Source of the DNA: Cytobacillus firmus
GTDB lineage: Bacteria > Bacillota > Bacilli > Bacillales > Cytobacillaceae
DNA length: 64,000 nucleotides
NCBI RefSeq assembly: GCF_023657595.1
Contig: NZ_CP098323.1
Location: 1,016,001-1,080,000, forward strand
Direction: 5' to 3'
Position numbers and translations under genes: made by a program. Under the pieces are notes generated by a model that was not told the origin of the DNA, made no database searches, and worked only from the letters and a program-made list of their open reading frames with translations. This document shows, piece after piece, positions 52,852-61,703 of the stretch (positions are counted from its first letter, which is position 1; each line of letters starts with the position of its first letter).

Positions 52852-53018
52852 CCTAAAATCCTCCCTTATGTAAACACTTTTTTTCTCGGTATCTATTTTT
52901 TTACCAAACTAAATTATACCTTTATTGCCGGGGGATTTCGAATGATAACCTCAAAATAACACGATAGTCCTGTTTTTATGCCAGAAAAAGGTGCGGATGG
53001 TAAATCTTATTCCTTATA

Positions 53019-53048
53019 AAAGCCCGGGCCATTCAGGACCGGGCTTCC
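53019..53048 (-). terminator. Terminator of the yhfK-yerD operon
   Basis: AAGCCCGG pairs with CCGGGCTT (53020-53027 with 53039-53046), followed by TTTTAT on the minus strand. Confidence 0.7.
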
Positions 53049-53054
53049 ATTTGT

Positions 53055-54662
53055 TCAGTTTTCTTTCTGCAGCTGTGCGCGTTTGGCGGCATGCAGAATG
53101 TCTTCGATGGGAGAGACTCTCCCGAATTTATCTTTATGGACAATATGTTTTCTTTCAAATTGGGTGGGATTATCAATTCCTGCCGCTGCCGCCAGATTGT
53201 ATAACCCTTCTCTGAGCGAAATGACATAGTTGCATACCCGGTAATGCTTTTCCTCAACAATTAATCCATCCTGAAGCTTTTTGTCGGTTGTCGCCACCCC
53301 TGCCGGGCAGTGATTGGTATGGCAGACACCGGCCATAATGCAGCCGACGCTGATCATAAAACCGCGGGCAATATTGACCAGATCCGCTCCCATTGCAAGA
53401 GCTATGGCAATTTTATCAGGAGTGATTAATTTACCGGAAGCGATAATTTTCACACGGTCCCGTACCCCATACTCCCTCAGCATTTCATCGACAACTGTCA
53501 GGGCTGATTGGATAGGGAGCCCCACACTGTCCGCAAGCTCCTGATAAGTCGCCCCTGTTCCGCCTTCACCGCCATCCACTGTGATGAAATCCGGGCCTTT
53601 GCCGCTCTCCTTCATATAGGAAATCATGTTTTCAAGAGCATCCAGGTCACCTACCACAATTTTCATGCCGACAGGCTTTCCGCCAACACTTCTGAGCTCC
53701 TCTATAAAATCGAACATGGAAGGGACATTATCAAATTCATAGAAACGGTTTGGACTGTTAATAGTTTTGCCGACTTCGACAAGCCGGATACTGGCGATTT
53801 CTTCGGTTACTTTTTCGCCTTCCACATGGCCGCCGCGGGTTTTCGCACCCTGTGCAAGCTTTAGTTCAAAGGCCTTGACCTCAGGGATTTCACTTTTCTT
53901 TTTAAATTCTTCCCATGAAAATTCCCCATTGGCCTTTCGGACACCGAACATATCAGGGCCGATTTGCATAATGATGTCCGGGCTGCCGGCCAAATGATAC
54001 TGAGACAGGCCGCCTTCACCGGTATTCATCCAGGTTCCTCCTGCAAGGCCAAGCCCTTTGGAAAGGGCCGTGATGGCTTTTTCACCGAGGGATCCATAGC
54101 TCATGGCCGATTGTCCAACAAGACCCTTAACCCTGAATGGCTGCCGGCAGCTTTTTTCTCCCAGCACAACCGCATCTTCATCCCGAAGATAGTAAGGATC
54201 AGCCAATTTTTCTTCGCTGTGCTCCTTTCTTGAAAAAAGATTATCCCCATCGACCTTATAGACACGTGTGTTTATTTTTCTTGTATTATCCACCTTCATT
54301 TCATCAACCAGTTTTGGGAACAGGGTGTTTCGTATATAAAAGCCTTCTTCGTCAAAATTTCTTATCGATCCGAAGCCTATTAGTCTTTCTTTGTATTTGC
54401 CGGCTTTGACAACATCCTGGTATTCCTTTCTGGAAAAAGGCTTGCCTTCTGTATCATTATTGAACAGGTACTGTCTTAGCTCAGGCCCCACATTTTCTGC
54501 GAAGTACCGCACCTTCCCGATTACCGGGAAGTTCCTAAGTATGGAGTGCTGTTTCTGCCTGTCATCTTTTATATACCAATAAATAAATAGAATGACAGGG
54601 ACAAAAATAACCAATGAGATAAATACGAATAATGCAATGACAAGGTAATCTGTTAAACTCAT
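53055..54662 (-). CDS. yerD: FMN-binding glutamate synthase family protein
   Basis: The 535-residue protein has an N-terminal membrane segment (residues 8-30) and the GltB synthase-type FMN barrel: GLVGQSAMSYGSLGEKAI, GEGGLSQYHL, AQGAKTRGGHV, DGGEGGTGATY and the cysteine cluster CHTNHCPAGVATTD for a 3Fe-4S site. It lacks the glutaminase domain of full glutamate synthase, as in B. subtilis YerD. It probably uses ferredoxin or another electron donor; the reaction is unproven. It follows an SDR-like gene by 15 bases. Confidence 0.85.
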   Translation of the reverse strand: MSLTDYLVIALFVFISLVIFVPVILFIYWYIKDDRQKQHSILRNFPVIGKVRYFAENVGPELRQYLFNNDTEGKPFSRKEYQDVVKAGKYKERLIGFGSIRNFDEEGFYIRNTLFPKLVDEMKVDNTRKINTRVYKVDGDNLFSRKEHSEEKLADPYYLRDEDAVVLGEKSCRQPFRVKGLVGQSAMSYGSLGEKAITALSKGLGLAGGTWMNTGEGGLSQYHLAGSPDIIMQIGPDMFGVRKANGEFSWEEFKKKSEIPEVKAFELKLAQGAKTRGGHVEGEKVTEEIASIRLVEVGKTINSPNRFYEFDNVPSMFDFIEELRSVGGKPVGMKIVVGDLDALENMISYMKESGKGPDFITVDGGEGGTGATYQELADSVGLPIQSALTVVDEMLREYGVRDRVKIIASGKLITPDKIAIALAMGADLVNIARGFMISVGCIMAGVCHTNHCPAGVATTDKKLQDGLIVEEKHYRVCNYVISLREGLYNLAAAAGIDNPTQFERKHIVHKDKFGRVSPIEDILHAAKRAQLQKEN

Positions 54663-54677
54663 TTTATCCTCCTTCTA

Positions 54678-55307
54678 TTAAAACATGCTTAGGGCTTCAC
54701 TGATAGGGGTGTCTCCCGAGGCTGCTTCAATGGTCGAATGAAAGACCGCTTCCTGGTTAAGGGACTCTACCAGAACTTCAGCAGCGTCCTCGCGCGGTAT
54801 CTCAGCCTTTCGGTCATGGATTTTCTTCGACAGGGTAATGGCTCCGTTCCCGGGATTGTCCGTTAATTGGCCAATCCGAACCACTGTGTATACTAGATTG
54901 GCAGTTTTGAGCATATCCTCCGGAAGATCCTTCGCCGCAATTTTGCGGGAAGGGTCTGTTTCGCTTTCCTCCGCTTTAACTGCACTCATCATCACAAATC
55001 TCCTGACATTTGATTTTTGTGCCAATTGGATGATGTCGGATATAGATTGGTGATCGACCATAACGGTTTTGCCTGTATGTTTTTTAGGATTGACGCCTGT
55101 CAAGTAAATCACGGCATCTGATGCCTGCAGATAGGGGATCAGCTTTTCCTCGTCATAAACAATTGCCTGTGCTGCTCCCAGCTTGATCAGATCTTCCATT
55201 TGGTTTTCCTTTGCCGCAACGGCAAGAGCTTCATGCTTCCTGTCAGCGAGCTTCCTGATTACATGCTCACCGACATCTCCATTGGCACCGATTACAATCA
55301 CCTTCAT
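54678..55307 (-). CDS. SDR-type NAD(P)-binding protein, YhfK-like
   Basis: The 209-residue protein begins with the Rossmann motif VIGANGDVGEHVIRKL and has RFVMMSAV and YTVVRIGQLTDNPG, as in atypical SDR or NmrA-like proteins such as B. subtilis YhfK. ATG 55307 follows AGGAGGCGTTAGC; the frame continues upstream without a ribosome site. It lies 15 bases before the GltB-like gene in the same direction, so one operon is likely. Confidence 0.75.
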   Translation of the reverse strand: MKVIVIGANGDVGEHVIRKLADRKHEALAVAAKENQMEDLIKLGAAQAIVYDEEKLIPYLQASDAVIYLTGVNPKKHTGKTVMVDHQSISDIIQLAQKSNVRRFVMMSAVKAEESETDPSRKIAAKDLPEDMLKTANLVYTVVRIGQLTDNPGNGAITLSKKIHDRKAEIPREDAAEVLVESLNQEAVFHSTIEAASGDTPISEALSMF

Positions 55308-55450
55308 GCTAACGCCTCCTTTTTTACCTTTTTTCCACAAGGGGTTTATTTAAAACCAAAATCAGGCAAACAAAAAAGCGGCCCATTAAGTGGACCGGCT
55401 GGTTTTACTATAATCGTTATGTGGCTCAGACGGCTCACTGCATATAAAAT

Positions 55451-55478
55451 AAAGCTCCATCCTTTGCGGATGAAGCTT
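55451..55478 (-). terminator. Terminator of yitT
   Basis: AAAGCTCCATCC pairs imperfectly with GGATGAAGCTTT and is followed by ATTTTAT on the minus strand. A second weak stem with TTTTTT lies at 55376-55400. Confidence 0.65.
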
Positions 55479-55484
55479 TGCCGT

Positions 55485-56333
55485 TTATGCCAGCCGTTTG
55501 AAATTCTGGCCGAGTATTTCATTCATCGTGTGTACTGTGATAAATGCTTTATTGTCAACCTGGGTAATATAGCTTTTCAGCTTAGTAAAATCTTTTCTGC
55601 CCAGGATGGTTGTAATGACTTCTTTTTTATCTGAAGTGAAGGCACCGGTTGCCGTGTGAATGGTTGCACCCTTCCCCAATTCATGAACTATAAAGGTTTT
55701 AATTTCATCACTGTGGTGGCTGATAATCACAATTTCCTTATTTGAATTGAATTGCTGAAGTGCATAATCAATCACAAATCCATTAATAATGACTCCAAAA
55801 AAGGCATACATGCCGACTTGCGGCCCAAATAGAACGGCGGAAGACAGGGCAATGGCTAAATCAGCCAGAAGCACTCCTCTGCCAACTTCAATATTTAAAT
55901 ATTTATTAAAAATCATAGCGATGATATCTGTACCGCCAGTGGAGGCCTGCTGGTTAAACACAATCGCCATGCCGGTTGCGGCGATGCATTGCCCGATGAT
56001 CAGCTGAATAAGCAAGTCATCACTAAGCGGCTGAGCCATCGGGGCGAACTTCTCAAGCGCCCATACATAAAAGGACAATGCAAAGCTTGCATAAATGGTT
56101 TTTGCCCCAAAACCAGATCCAAGAAAAACAAACCCAACTGCAAACAATATCAAATTGACAAGAATCATGAATGTACCGATTGAGAAATCTGGAAATACAT
56201 CATTCATGATAATCGACAATCCGCTGACCCCTCCAGTTGCTAAATTATTGGGGGATAAGAAAAAATGGACATTTATAGAAACCAGGAAAGCTCCCAGGTT
56301 GATCATCATAAAAGAAAACAGTTTTTGCCGCAT
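55485..56333 (-). CDS. YitT family membrane protein
   Basis: The 282-residue protein has five to six membrane segments (first half) and a C-terminal DUF2179 domain (IISHHSDEIKTFIVHELGKGATI ... TTILGRKDFTKLKSYI, in parts). The family opening INVHFFLSPNNLATGGVSGL is clear. Proteins of this group are membrane proteins of unknown transport role. ATG 56333 has AAAGGAGGTTGCGGCG upstream; the frame is open back to 56408. Confidence 0.85.
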   Translation of the reverse strand: MRQKLFSFMMINLGAFLVSINVHFFLSPNNLATGGVSGLSIIMNDVFPDFSIGTFMILVNLILFAVGFVFLGSGFGAKTIYASFALSFYVWALEKFAPMAQPLSDDLLIQLIIGQCIAATGMAIVFNQQASTGGTDIIAMIFNKYLNIEVGRGVLLADLAIALSSAVLFGPQVGMYAFFGVIINGFVIDYALQQFNSNKEIVIISHHSDEIKTFIVHELGKGATIHTATGAFTSDKKEVITTILGRKDFTKLKSYITQVDNKAFITVHTMNEILGQNFKRLA

Positions 56334-56559
56334 CGCCGCAACCTCCTTTATTATAGTTTTTTTCGGATTCCGTAAAAAGCGGAACAACGGGATTATAAAG
56401 CCCATCAAGACCCTTTGTAAAGGGAATGAGAGGAAAAAAATAAGGTTTAATAATTAAGAAAATTGGAAGGGTTCGCAAAAGTGGATGCTATTATCTATTT
56501 TTGTTTAATTCTTATATAATAGTTATGACTAGCATGAGCACGAAAGGATGTAAGAAATC

Positions 56560-56745
56560 TTGAAAAATAGAAAGCTTATTGTCATTCCCATTATGATACT
56601 TGTAGCCGGGGCTGCCATGTGGATGCTGAATAAGGATTACCAGCAGATTGATCTGATGATCCGCTTGATGATAGCAGCCGGTGCAGCACTATTATCAGGT
56701 GTTATCTCCTATTTTTTATTCAAGCCGGAAAAAGAAGAACAATAA
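56560..56745 (+). CDS. Small membrane protein, two segments
   Basis: The 61-residue protein has two membrane segments (residues 6-23 and 32-54), joined by a short polar loop, and ends in an acidic tail EKEEQ. It starts at TTG after GAAAGGATGTAAGAAATC. I do not recognise a family. The structured RNA element lies between it and the likely terminator at 57130-57168, as though inserted there. Confidence 0.55.
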   Translation: MKNRKLIVIPIMILVAGAAMWMLNKDYQQIDLMIRLMIAAGAALLSGVISYFLFKPEKEEQ

Positions 56746-56755
56746 AGTGAAACTT

Positions 56756-57120
56756 CAATCAGTGGGGGTTTTCCTTATCCCCCACTGATTGTTAGTCGCG
56801 TTCTAGTGTCGCTAAGATCTCCGCTAGCGCTTCGATCAATCGACACTACGTACCCGATTGGTTCAACTAAGCCTCTGCCTGCGCGTCGGCAAGTTTCACT
56901 GTATCTCACCAATCGGGCCTTTACATTATAAAGCGAGGCGACTTGCCTTGGGGTGACAAGCATAAGACGAGCAGATGGAGGGGAGTGCTTTTCTTCCCAT
57001 CAGCTGATTGGCTTATGACCTCGAGCCCCTAGGAGCCGCAGCTAGATTGGGCAGTTTGACCCCCGCTTATCCTCCTTTGATTCTTCTGAGTCTTGAAGTG
57101 GGGGTCTTACTGCCCGTTAG
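56756..57120 (-). ncRNA. Structured RNA element, probable orphan HEARO (IscB omega-RNA)
   Basis: Read on the minus strand, the 5' end forms a strong stem GGGCAGT-GACCCCC/GGGGGTC-ACTGCCC with a 2x2 loop (57109-57115, 57100-57106 with 57049-57055, 57058-57064). Then comes GGGGCTCGAGGTCATAAGCC, which I recall as the conserved core of HEARO RNA. It continues with CCAATCGGG/CCCGATTGG (56909-56917 with 56853-56861), CGACACTA/TAGTGTCG (56841-56848 with 56804-56811) and a 13-bp hairpin (56756-56791). No IscB gene is attached. Confidence 0.55.
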
Positions 57121-57129
57121 ACTGCGATA

Positions 57130-57170
57130 AAATGCCTGCTCCCTGGATAGGGGACAGGCATTTCTTTTTT
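57130..57170 (+). terminator. Terminator-like hairpin beyond the RNA element
   Basis: AAATGCCTG pairs with CAGGCATTT (57130-57138 with 57155-57163), followed by CTTTTTT. It may be the original terminator of the small membrane protein gene. Confidence 0.7.
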
Positions 57171-57216
57171 GGGGAACTTTTACCATTCTGATGCGTATAT
57201 AAGCTGAAGGGAGCTG

Positions 57217-57411
57217 ATGAAGGTGAACCATGTTAAAGAATGCCCGAGATGCAAAGGGACAGAATTTGCAGAAGGCACTGACTATGTGGCAGTCAGGCCA
57301 TTGAATAAAAAACTTTCAACTGGATCTCTGAAGATCTTTCGCTTTTGTTTAAGCTGCGGGGAGATTGTATCTATCAGAGTTGAAAATCCTGGCAAGTTTA
57401 GAAGCAAGTGA
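57217..57411 (+). CDS. Zinc-ribbon-like small protein
   Basis: The 64-residue protein has two CxxC pairs (CPRCKG at residues 9-12 and CLSCGE near 49-52), a typical zinc ribbon. This suggests nucleic-acid or protein binding, but I do not recognise a specific family. The start follows AAGGGAGCTGATGAAG. Between 57412 and 57525 GAGGCGGG and CCCGCCAGCCTC can pair as a long convergent hairpin. Confidence 0.6.
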   Translation: MKVNHVKECPRCKGTEFAEGTDYVAVRPLNKKLSTGSLKIFRFCLSCGEIVSIRVENPGKFRSK

Positions 57412-57525
57412 CGGAAAAAGAGGCGGGATGAAGCCGAAAAAGAGGAAGCAGCGAGGAAAACGGTCGCCATAAACGCTCCATGACGCCGCACGTTTAGGCA
57501 TTCCCCCGCCAGCCTCCTCACATTC

Positions 57526-58755
57526 TTATTTCTTCCGCTTAAGCAGCTGTAAATCAATGTACAGCTGGCATCTTGTATTAAAGTCGTCAAAATCGATTGA
57601 AGTCAGGTCAGTAATTTGTTTCATTCGGTATTTTAATGTATTGGTATGGATGAAAAGCTGTTCCGCTGTCGGCTTGAGGCGGCAGTTGTTCAATAAATAG
57701 ACTTCAAGCGTCTTCAGCAGGCTGGTTTGGCTCTCCAGGTCTTTTTTCTGCAGCTTCATAAGATCTTCATTAACATAATTGGTCTTGCTGTTATGCTGGG
57801 CGATCGGTTCCAGGTAACGGAACACCCAGAGCTTTTTATATTCATAGGGCAGTTCTTCAGGCGAGCCAATGAATTTGGCGGCTTTGATGACCTCCAGGGC
57901 CTCTCGATAGCTTTTGCGAAGTTTGAGGATGGAGGAATACTCTCCTCCGATTCCCGCATACACAGTCTGCTGCCTGAATTGGCTTAGGACGGTATTGGTT
58001 AATTCGTGTGCGTCTTCTGAAAGGCTGCCGGGTGCAGGGGAGCTGCTGCCGATCATCACGATGATCTCATGCTGATTCGTAAAGATATAAGCAGGATGGC
58101 TGAGCGCATTAGCGAACAGCCGAACGGTTTCATTTAACTCTGCCAACATCTCTTCATCTCCCTGAAGGACCGTAAATACATTGATGATAAAGGCCTCCGG
58201 GAGGATGATTTTGACATTGGCAGCTTCCCACTTAATCTGATCTTCGGTCTGATACGTACGATCAATGATTTTTTGATAAAATTGATGTTTTTCTTCTTCT
58301 TTACGGAGCTTCTTCAGGTTTTTCTGATATAAAAGCTTTCCAATATGGAAGGAAACGTCATGCAGAAACTTCATTTCGCTTTCTGACAGGAAACCGTCCA
58401 ATTCCTGAACCCAGATAAATCCAAGTATCTGCTCTTTATATTTAGCGCTTACAACTACACGCTGGTTAAGGCCGATTTCTTCCATCTTCTTAATTCTGAA
58501 AGGCTCAGGGATTGTCTTTAACTGGTCAACAATGCCTTCATCCATAAATTTCTCCAAAATGGGAATCGGCCATCTCTTCGAAAATATGGTCTGCTGGTTC
58601 GCCAAATCAAAATGCTCAATATAATACGAGCTATAAGCCAGCAGCGAGAATTGCTCATCCTCGATGACAACAGGCTTCTTCAAAAAAGTGCTGACCATTT
58701 CTGTAATCTCATCAATATCAGTCAAAGTAAGGATTTTCTCCAGCGGCTGGCTCAT
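57526..58755 (-). CDS. putR: PucR-type activator of proline use, PutR-like
   Basis: The 409-residue regulator has a C-terminal PucR/CdaR helix-turn-helix (LNNCRLKPTAEQLFIHTNTL then KYRMKQITDLTSIDFDD) and a GGDEF-like central part (YAGIGGEYSSILKLRKSYREA). It lies directly downstream of putP and putB in the same direction, matching B. subtilis PutR, which activates the put genes when proline is present. The start follows GAGGGAGCTTA. Confidence in the specific name comes from context. Confidence 0.85.
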   Translation of the reverse strand: MSQPLEKILTLTDIDEITEMVSTFLKKPVVIEDEQFSLLAYSSYYIEHFDLANQQTIFSKRWPIPILEKFMDEGIVDQLKTIPEPFRIKKMEEIGLNQRVVVSAKYKEQILGFIWVQELDGFLSESEMKFLHDVSFHIGKLLYQKNLKKLRKEEEKHQFYQKIIDRTYQTEDQIKWEAANVKIILPEAFIINVFTVLQGDEEMLAELNETVRLFANALSHPAYIFTNQHEIIVMIGSSSPAPGSLSEDAHELTNTVLSQFRQQTVYAGIGGEYSSILKLRKSYREALEVIKAAKFIGSPEELPYEYKKLWVFRYLEPIAQHNSKTNYVNEDLMKLQKKDLESQTSLLKTLEVYLLNNCRLKPTAEQLFIHTNTLKYRMKQITDLTSIDFDDFNTRCQLYIDLQLLKRKK

Positions 58756-58836
58756 TAAGCTCCCTCCTCATTATTGCTGTTCTTATTATAGTGAAAAACG
58801 GTGACAGGCACCACCCGAATTTTGTGGTATAGAAAA

Positions 58837-58865
58837 AGGACCGGGCATTTTCTTAGCCCAGTCCT
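58837..58865 (-). terminator. Terminator of putP
   Basis: AGGACCGGGC pairs with GCCCAGTCCT (58837-58846 with 58856-58865); the minus strand then reads TTTTTC. putR therefore has its own promoter or relies on readthrough. Confidence 0.75.
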
Positions 58866-58877
58866 GATTAGTCTAGT

Positions 58878-60341
58878 TTATTTTAAGGATTTTTCAAAGT
58901 CTGCAAACTGTTTCTCAACTTCTGCAGATGGCTTCTCAGTCAGAAGACTCACCACGATGATGGCAATTAAGCTGGCAGCAAAGCCAGGGATCATTTCATA
59001 GAGGAAGTCGGATAATCCGGCTTGAGACCAAATGATGACGGTGCTGGCACCTATGATCATCCCTGCTAGTGCTCCCCATCTTGTCATGCGCTTCCAGTAT
59101 AAGCTGAGAATGATAAGCGGTCCGAAAGCAGATCCGAAACCAGCCCAAGCATAACCCACAAGGTCCAGAATCGTTTCATTTTTCTCCCATGAGATAAATA
59201 ATGCAATGACAGAAACCAGCAATACAGATAATCTTCCTATTGTAACCAATTCTTTATCTGTAGCTGAGCGGCGGAAGAATGTCTTATATAAATCTTCCGT
59301 TAATGAGCTTGATGTGACTAGCAGCTGTGATGAGATGGTACTCATGATAGCTGCAAGGATTGCCGAGATTAAAAAGCCTGTAATGATCGGGTGGAATAAT
59401 ACCTCGCCCAGGAGGATGAAGATCGTTTCGGGATCTTCGATGCTAATTCCGGTATCCGCCACATAAGCAATTCCGACAAAACCAGTCAGCATAGCGCCAA
59501 TACTCGAGAAAATCATCCAGCCCATCCCAATGCGGGTGGCTTTTTTGATTTCTTTAACTGAACTGATAGCCATAAAGCGGACGATAATATGAGGCTGTCC
59601 AAAGTAGCCAAGGCCCCATGCAAAAAGGGAAACGATGCCTAATAGACTTGTCCCTTTAAAGATATCAAGGAAAGCTGGATTGATTGTTCTGGCAGTATCA
59701 ATTGCCGGCCCAAATCCTCCTATATGGAAAAGGGTTACGATTGGTACAAGAATGAGGGCGAGAAACATAATCAAACCCTGAACAAAGTCTGTCCAGCTAA
59801 CCGCAAGAAATCCTCCAAATAGTGTATACGCAACCACAACACCTGTAATGATCCATAAACCGGTGTGGTAATCCAGCCCGAAAGTGCTCTGGAATAAAAC
59901 GCCCCCGGAAACCATGCCTGATGATACATAAAAGGTAAAGAAAATTAAGATAACTAATCCTGAAATCAGGCGGAGGATTTTGGAAGCATCCCCGAACCGG
60001 TTTTCTAAATAACCGGGAATCGTAATAGAATCATTGGCTACCTCAGTATACGTGCGGAGCCTTGGTGCCACATAGATCCAGTTTGCCCATGCCCCGAGAG
60101 TCAAGCCGATGACAATCCAGGAAGCGCTTAGGCCAGTGGCATACATGGCTCCTGGAAGGCCCATCAAAAGCCATCCGCTCATATCGGAAGCACCCGCACT
60201 TAAAGCGGTTACCGCAGGACCCAGTGTCCGTCCTCCGAGCATGTAATCTGATAGATTGGAAGTCCGTTTATACGCATAATAGCCAATCCAAAGCATTCCA
60301 ATCATATACACGGTAATGGATATAATTAATGCATAATCCAT
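58878..60341 (-). CDS. putP: Sodium/proline symporter PutP
   Basis: The 487-residue sodium-coupled transporter has about 13 membrane segments and the PutP/OpuE signatures GGRTLGPAVTALSAGASDMS, GWLLMGLPGA and GYFGQPHIIVRF. It imports proline for catabolism. It follows putB with a 145-base gap that contains an 11-bp hairpin. OpuE, the osmotic homologue, is close in sequence; position next to putB and putR supports the catabolic role. Confidence 0.9.
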   Translation of the reverse strand: MDYALIISITVYMIGMLWIGYYAYKRTSNLSDYMLGGRTLGPAVTALSAGASDMSGWLLMGLPGAMYATGLSASWIVIGLTLGAWANWIYVAPRLRTYTEVANDSITIPGYLENRFGDASKILRLISGLVILIFFTFYVSSGMVSGGVLFQSTFGLDYHTGLWIITGVVVAYTLFGGFLAVSWTDFVQGLIMFLALILVPIVTLFHIGGFGPAIDTARTINPAFLDIFKGTSLLGIVSLFAWGLGYFGQPHIIVRFMAISSVKEIKKATRIGMGWMIFSSIGAMLTGFVGIAYVADTGISIEDPETIFILLGEVLFHPIITGFLISAILAAIMSTISSQLLVTSSSLTEDLYKTFFRRSATDKELVTIGRLSVLLVSVIALFISWEKNETILDLVGYAWAGFGSAFGPLIILSLYWKRMTRWGALAGMIIGASTVIIWSQAGLSDFLYEMIPGFAASLIAIIVVSLLTEKPSAEVEKQFADFEKSLK

Positions 60342-60393
60342 TTTGTCAGCCTCCTTTTTGTTGGTTTAACAAAATATTTAGATAAAATAAGCG

Positions 60394-60421
60394 ATGAGAA
60401 AGCAGTGGTTTGCTTTCTCAT
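60394..60421 (-). other. Hairpin between putB and putP
   Basis: Perfect 11-bp stem ATGAGAAAGCA/TGCTTTCTCAT with a 6-base loop. With no strong T run, it may attenuate or process the putB-putP message. Confidence 0.6.
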
Positions 60422-60486
60422 TACCTAGAAATCATGACTGGTTTCTTTTTATTATAGTTATATTTTAATATTTTGGAAGAAAAATA

Positions 60487-61404
60487 TTATTTCTTGAAAA
60501 TGCCCTTAAAAGCAAATGCAATATTAGCCGGCCGTTCAGCAAGCCTTCTCATGAAATAGCCGTACCAGTCCATGCCGTATGGTACATAGACACGCATCTT
60601 ATAGCCTTGCTTTGCCAGCTCCAGCTGTGTTTTATTCCTCATGCCATAAAGCATTTGAAACTCGAAACGGTCGTTTGAAATGTTATGCTTCTTTGCTAAT
60701 TCTTTTGTGTACTCGATGATCTGGTCATCGTGGGAAGCTATTGCTGTATAGTTTCCGTTTAAGAGACTTTGTTCTATCAATTTCTTATAGTTTTCATCAA
60801 CATCTGTCTTCTCAGGAAATGCGTGCTCAGGTGCTTCTTTATATGCCCCTTTTACCATTCTTAAGAACGGTTGGTATTTCCCCAGATCCTCCAGGTCCTT
60901 TTCAGTCCGGTACAGGTACGCCTGCAGAACGGTGCTTACACAGCTGTACTTTTCTTTAAACTGTTTAAACAAATCGATCGTTGCCTGGCAGCGCGGCACA
61001 TCTTCCATATCGATTGTCACCATGATCTTATGCTTCTCGGCAGTATCAAGAATTCTGGTCATGTTTTTCACAACAAGATCATGATCAATATCCAGACCAA
61101 GAGAAGTCATTTTCAGGGATACTTGTGAATCCAGTCCTTCTTTGCTGATCATTTCAATGGTTGAAATACATTCCTCTGTCCGTTCATTTGCCACTTCAAC
61201 AGAATCAACAAATTCTCCCAAATGATCCACTGTTACAGAAAGTCCCTGATTATTCAGATCCCTGATAAATCGGACGCTGCTTTTGAAATCAACCCCGCCT
61301 ATTAATTTTCCTGCTGCAAAACTTCCGCCTCTATTCTGGGCGATTTTATTCAGTAAGCTATTTTTAGATAAATATAGGAAAAAGTCCCTTGTAATCGCTT
61401 CCAT
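60487..61404 (-). CDS. putB: Proline dehydrogenase
   Basis: It oxidises proline to pyrroline-5-carboxylate with FAD at the membrane. The 305-residue TIM barrel has SVTVDHLGEFV, SLKMTSLGLDID, VTIDMEDV, LQAYLYRTEKDL, RMVKGAYKE, ASHDDQ, FQMLYGM and the C-terminal YVPYGMDWYGYFMRRLAERP typical of monofunctional PutB. It is first in the putB-putP-putR run; putC is not present. The start follows TTGGAGGTGCTTGTTTAA. Confidence 0.93.
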   Translation of the reverse strand: MEAITRDFFLYLSKNSLLNKIAQNRGGSFAAGKLIGGVDFKSSVRFIRDLNNQGLSVTVDHLGEFVDSVEVANERTEECISTIEMISKEGLDSQVSLKMTSLGLDIDHDLVVKNMTRILDTAEKHKIMVTIDMEDVPRCQATIDLFKQFKEKYSCVSTVLQAYLYRTEKDLEDLGKYQPFLRMVKGAYKEAPEHAFPEKTDVDENYKKLIEQSLLNGNYTAIASHDDQIIEYTKELAKKHNISNDRFEFQMLYGMRNKTQLELAKQGYKMRVYVPYGMDWYGYFMRRLAERPANIAFAFKGIFKK

Positions 61405-61674
61405 TTAAACAAGCACCTCCAATGGTTATATCTTTAGATTAATCTTACAATTCTGTGACAAGTTCCGACAATGTTCATAAAAAACAAAGATTCTATCAAT
61501 CTATTGTTGACATAAGACAATGAAAGGCTGCATTTTCCATATGAGAAAACATATTCTGCGCTTCCAGTCACTTCCAATTCTCGTTGTCAATTAATATGTA
61601 AGAAAAGTTTCCATATTATTGTTTACAATGACAAGCATTTGTATTTAAATAGTAATATAGTTTTGAATATTTAT

Positions 61675-61689
61675 TTATTTCAGAAAATG
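61675..61689 (+). promoter_or_regulatory. Possible CodY box upstream of the branched-chain amino acid operon
   Basis: TTATTTCAGAAAATG has 11 of 15 matches to the CodY box AATTTTCWGAAAATT. It lies between promoter and ribosome site. The 299-base gap from putB holds the divergent promoters and no gene. Confidence 0.35.
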
Positions 61690-61703
61690 GGGGTTAGAGA
61701 AAG

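Noticed and set aside
55200..55634. 144-codon plus-strand frame
   Set aside because: It overlaps the start of the SDR gene and the end of yitT on the other strand, spans two terminators and has no domain.
56775..56963. 62-codon minus-strand frame
   Set aside because: It lies inside the structured RNA element; the stems explain the sequence better than coding does.
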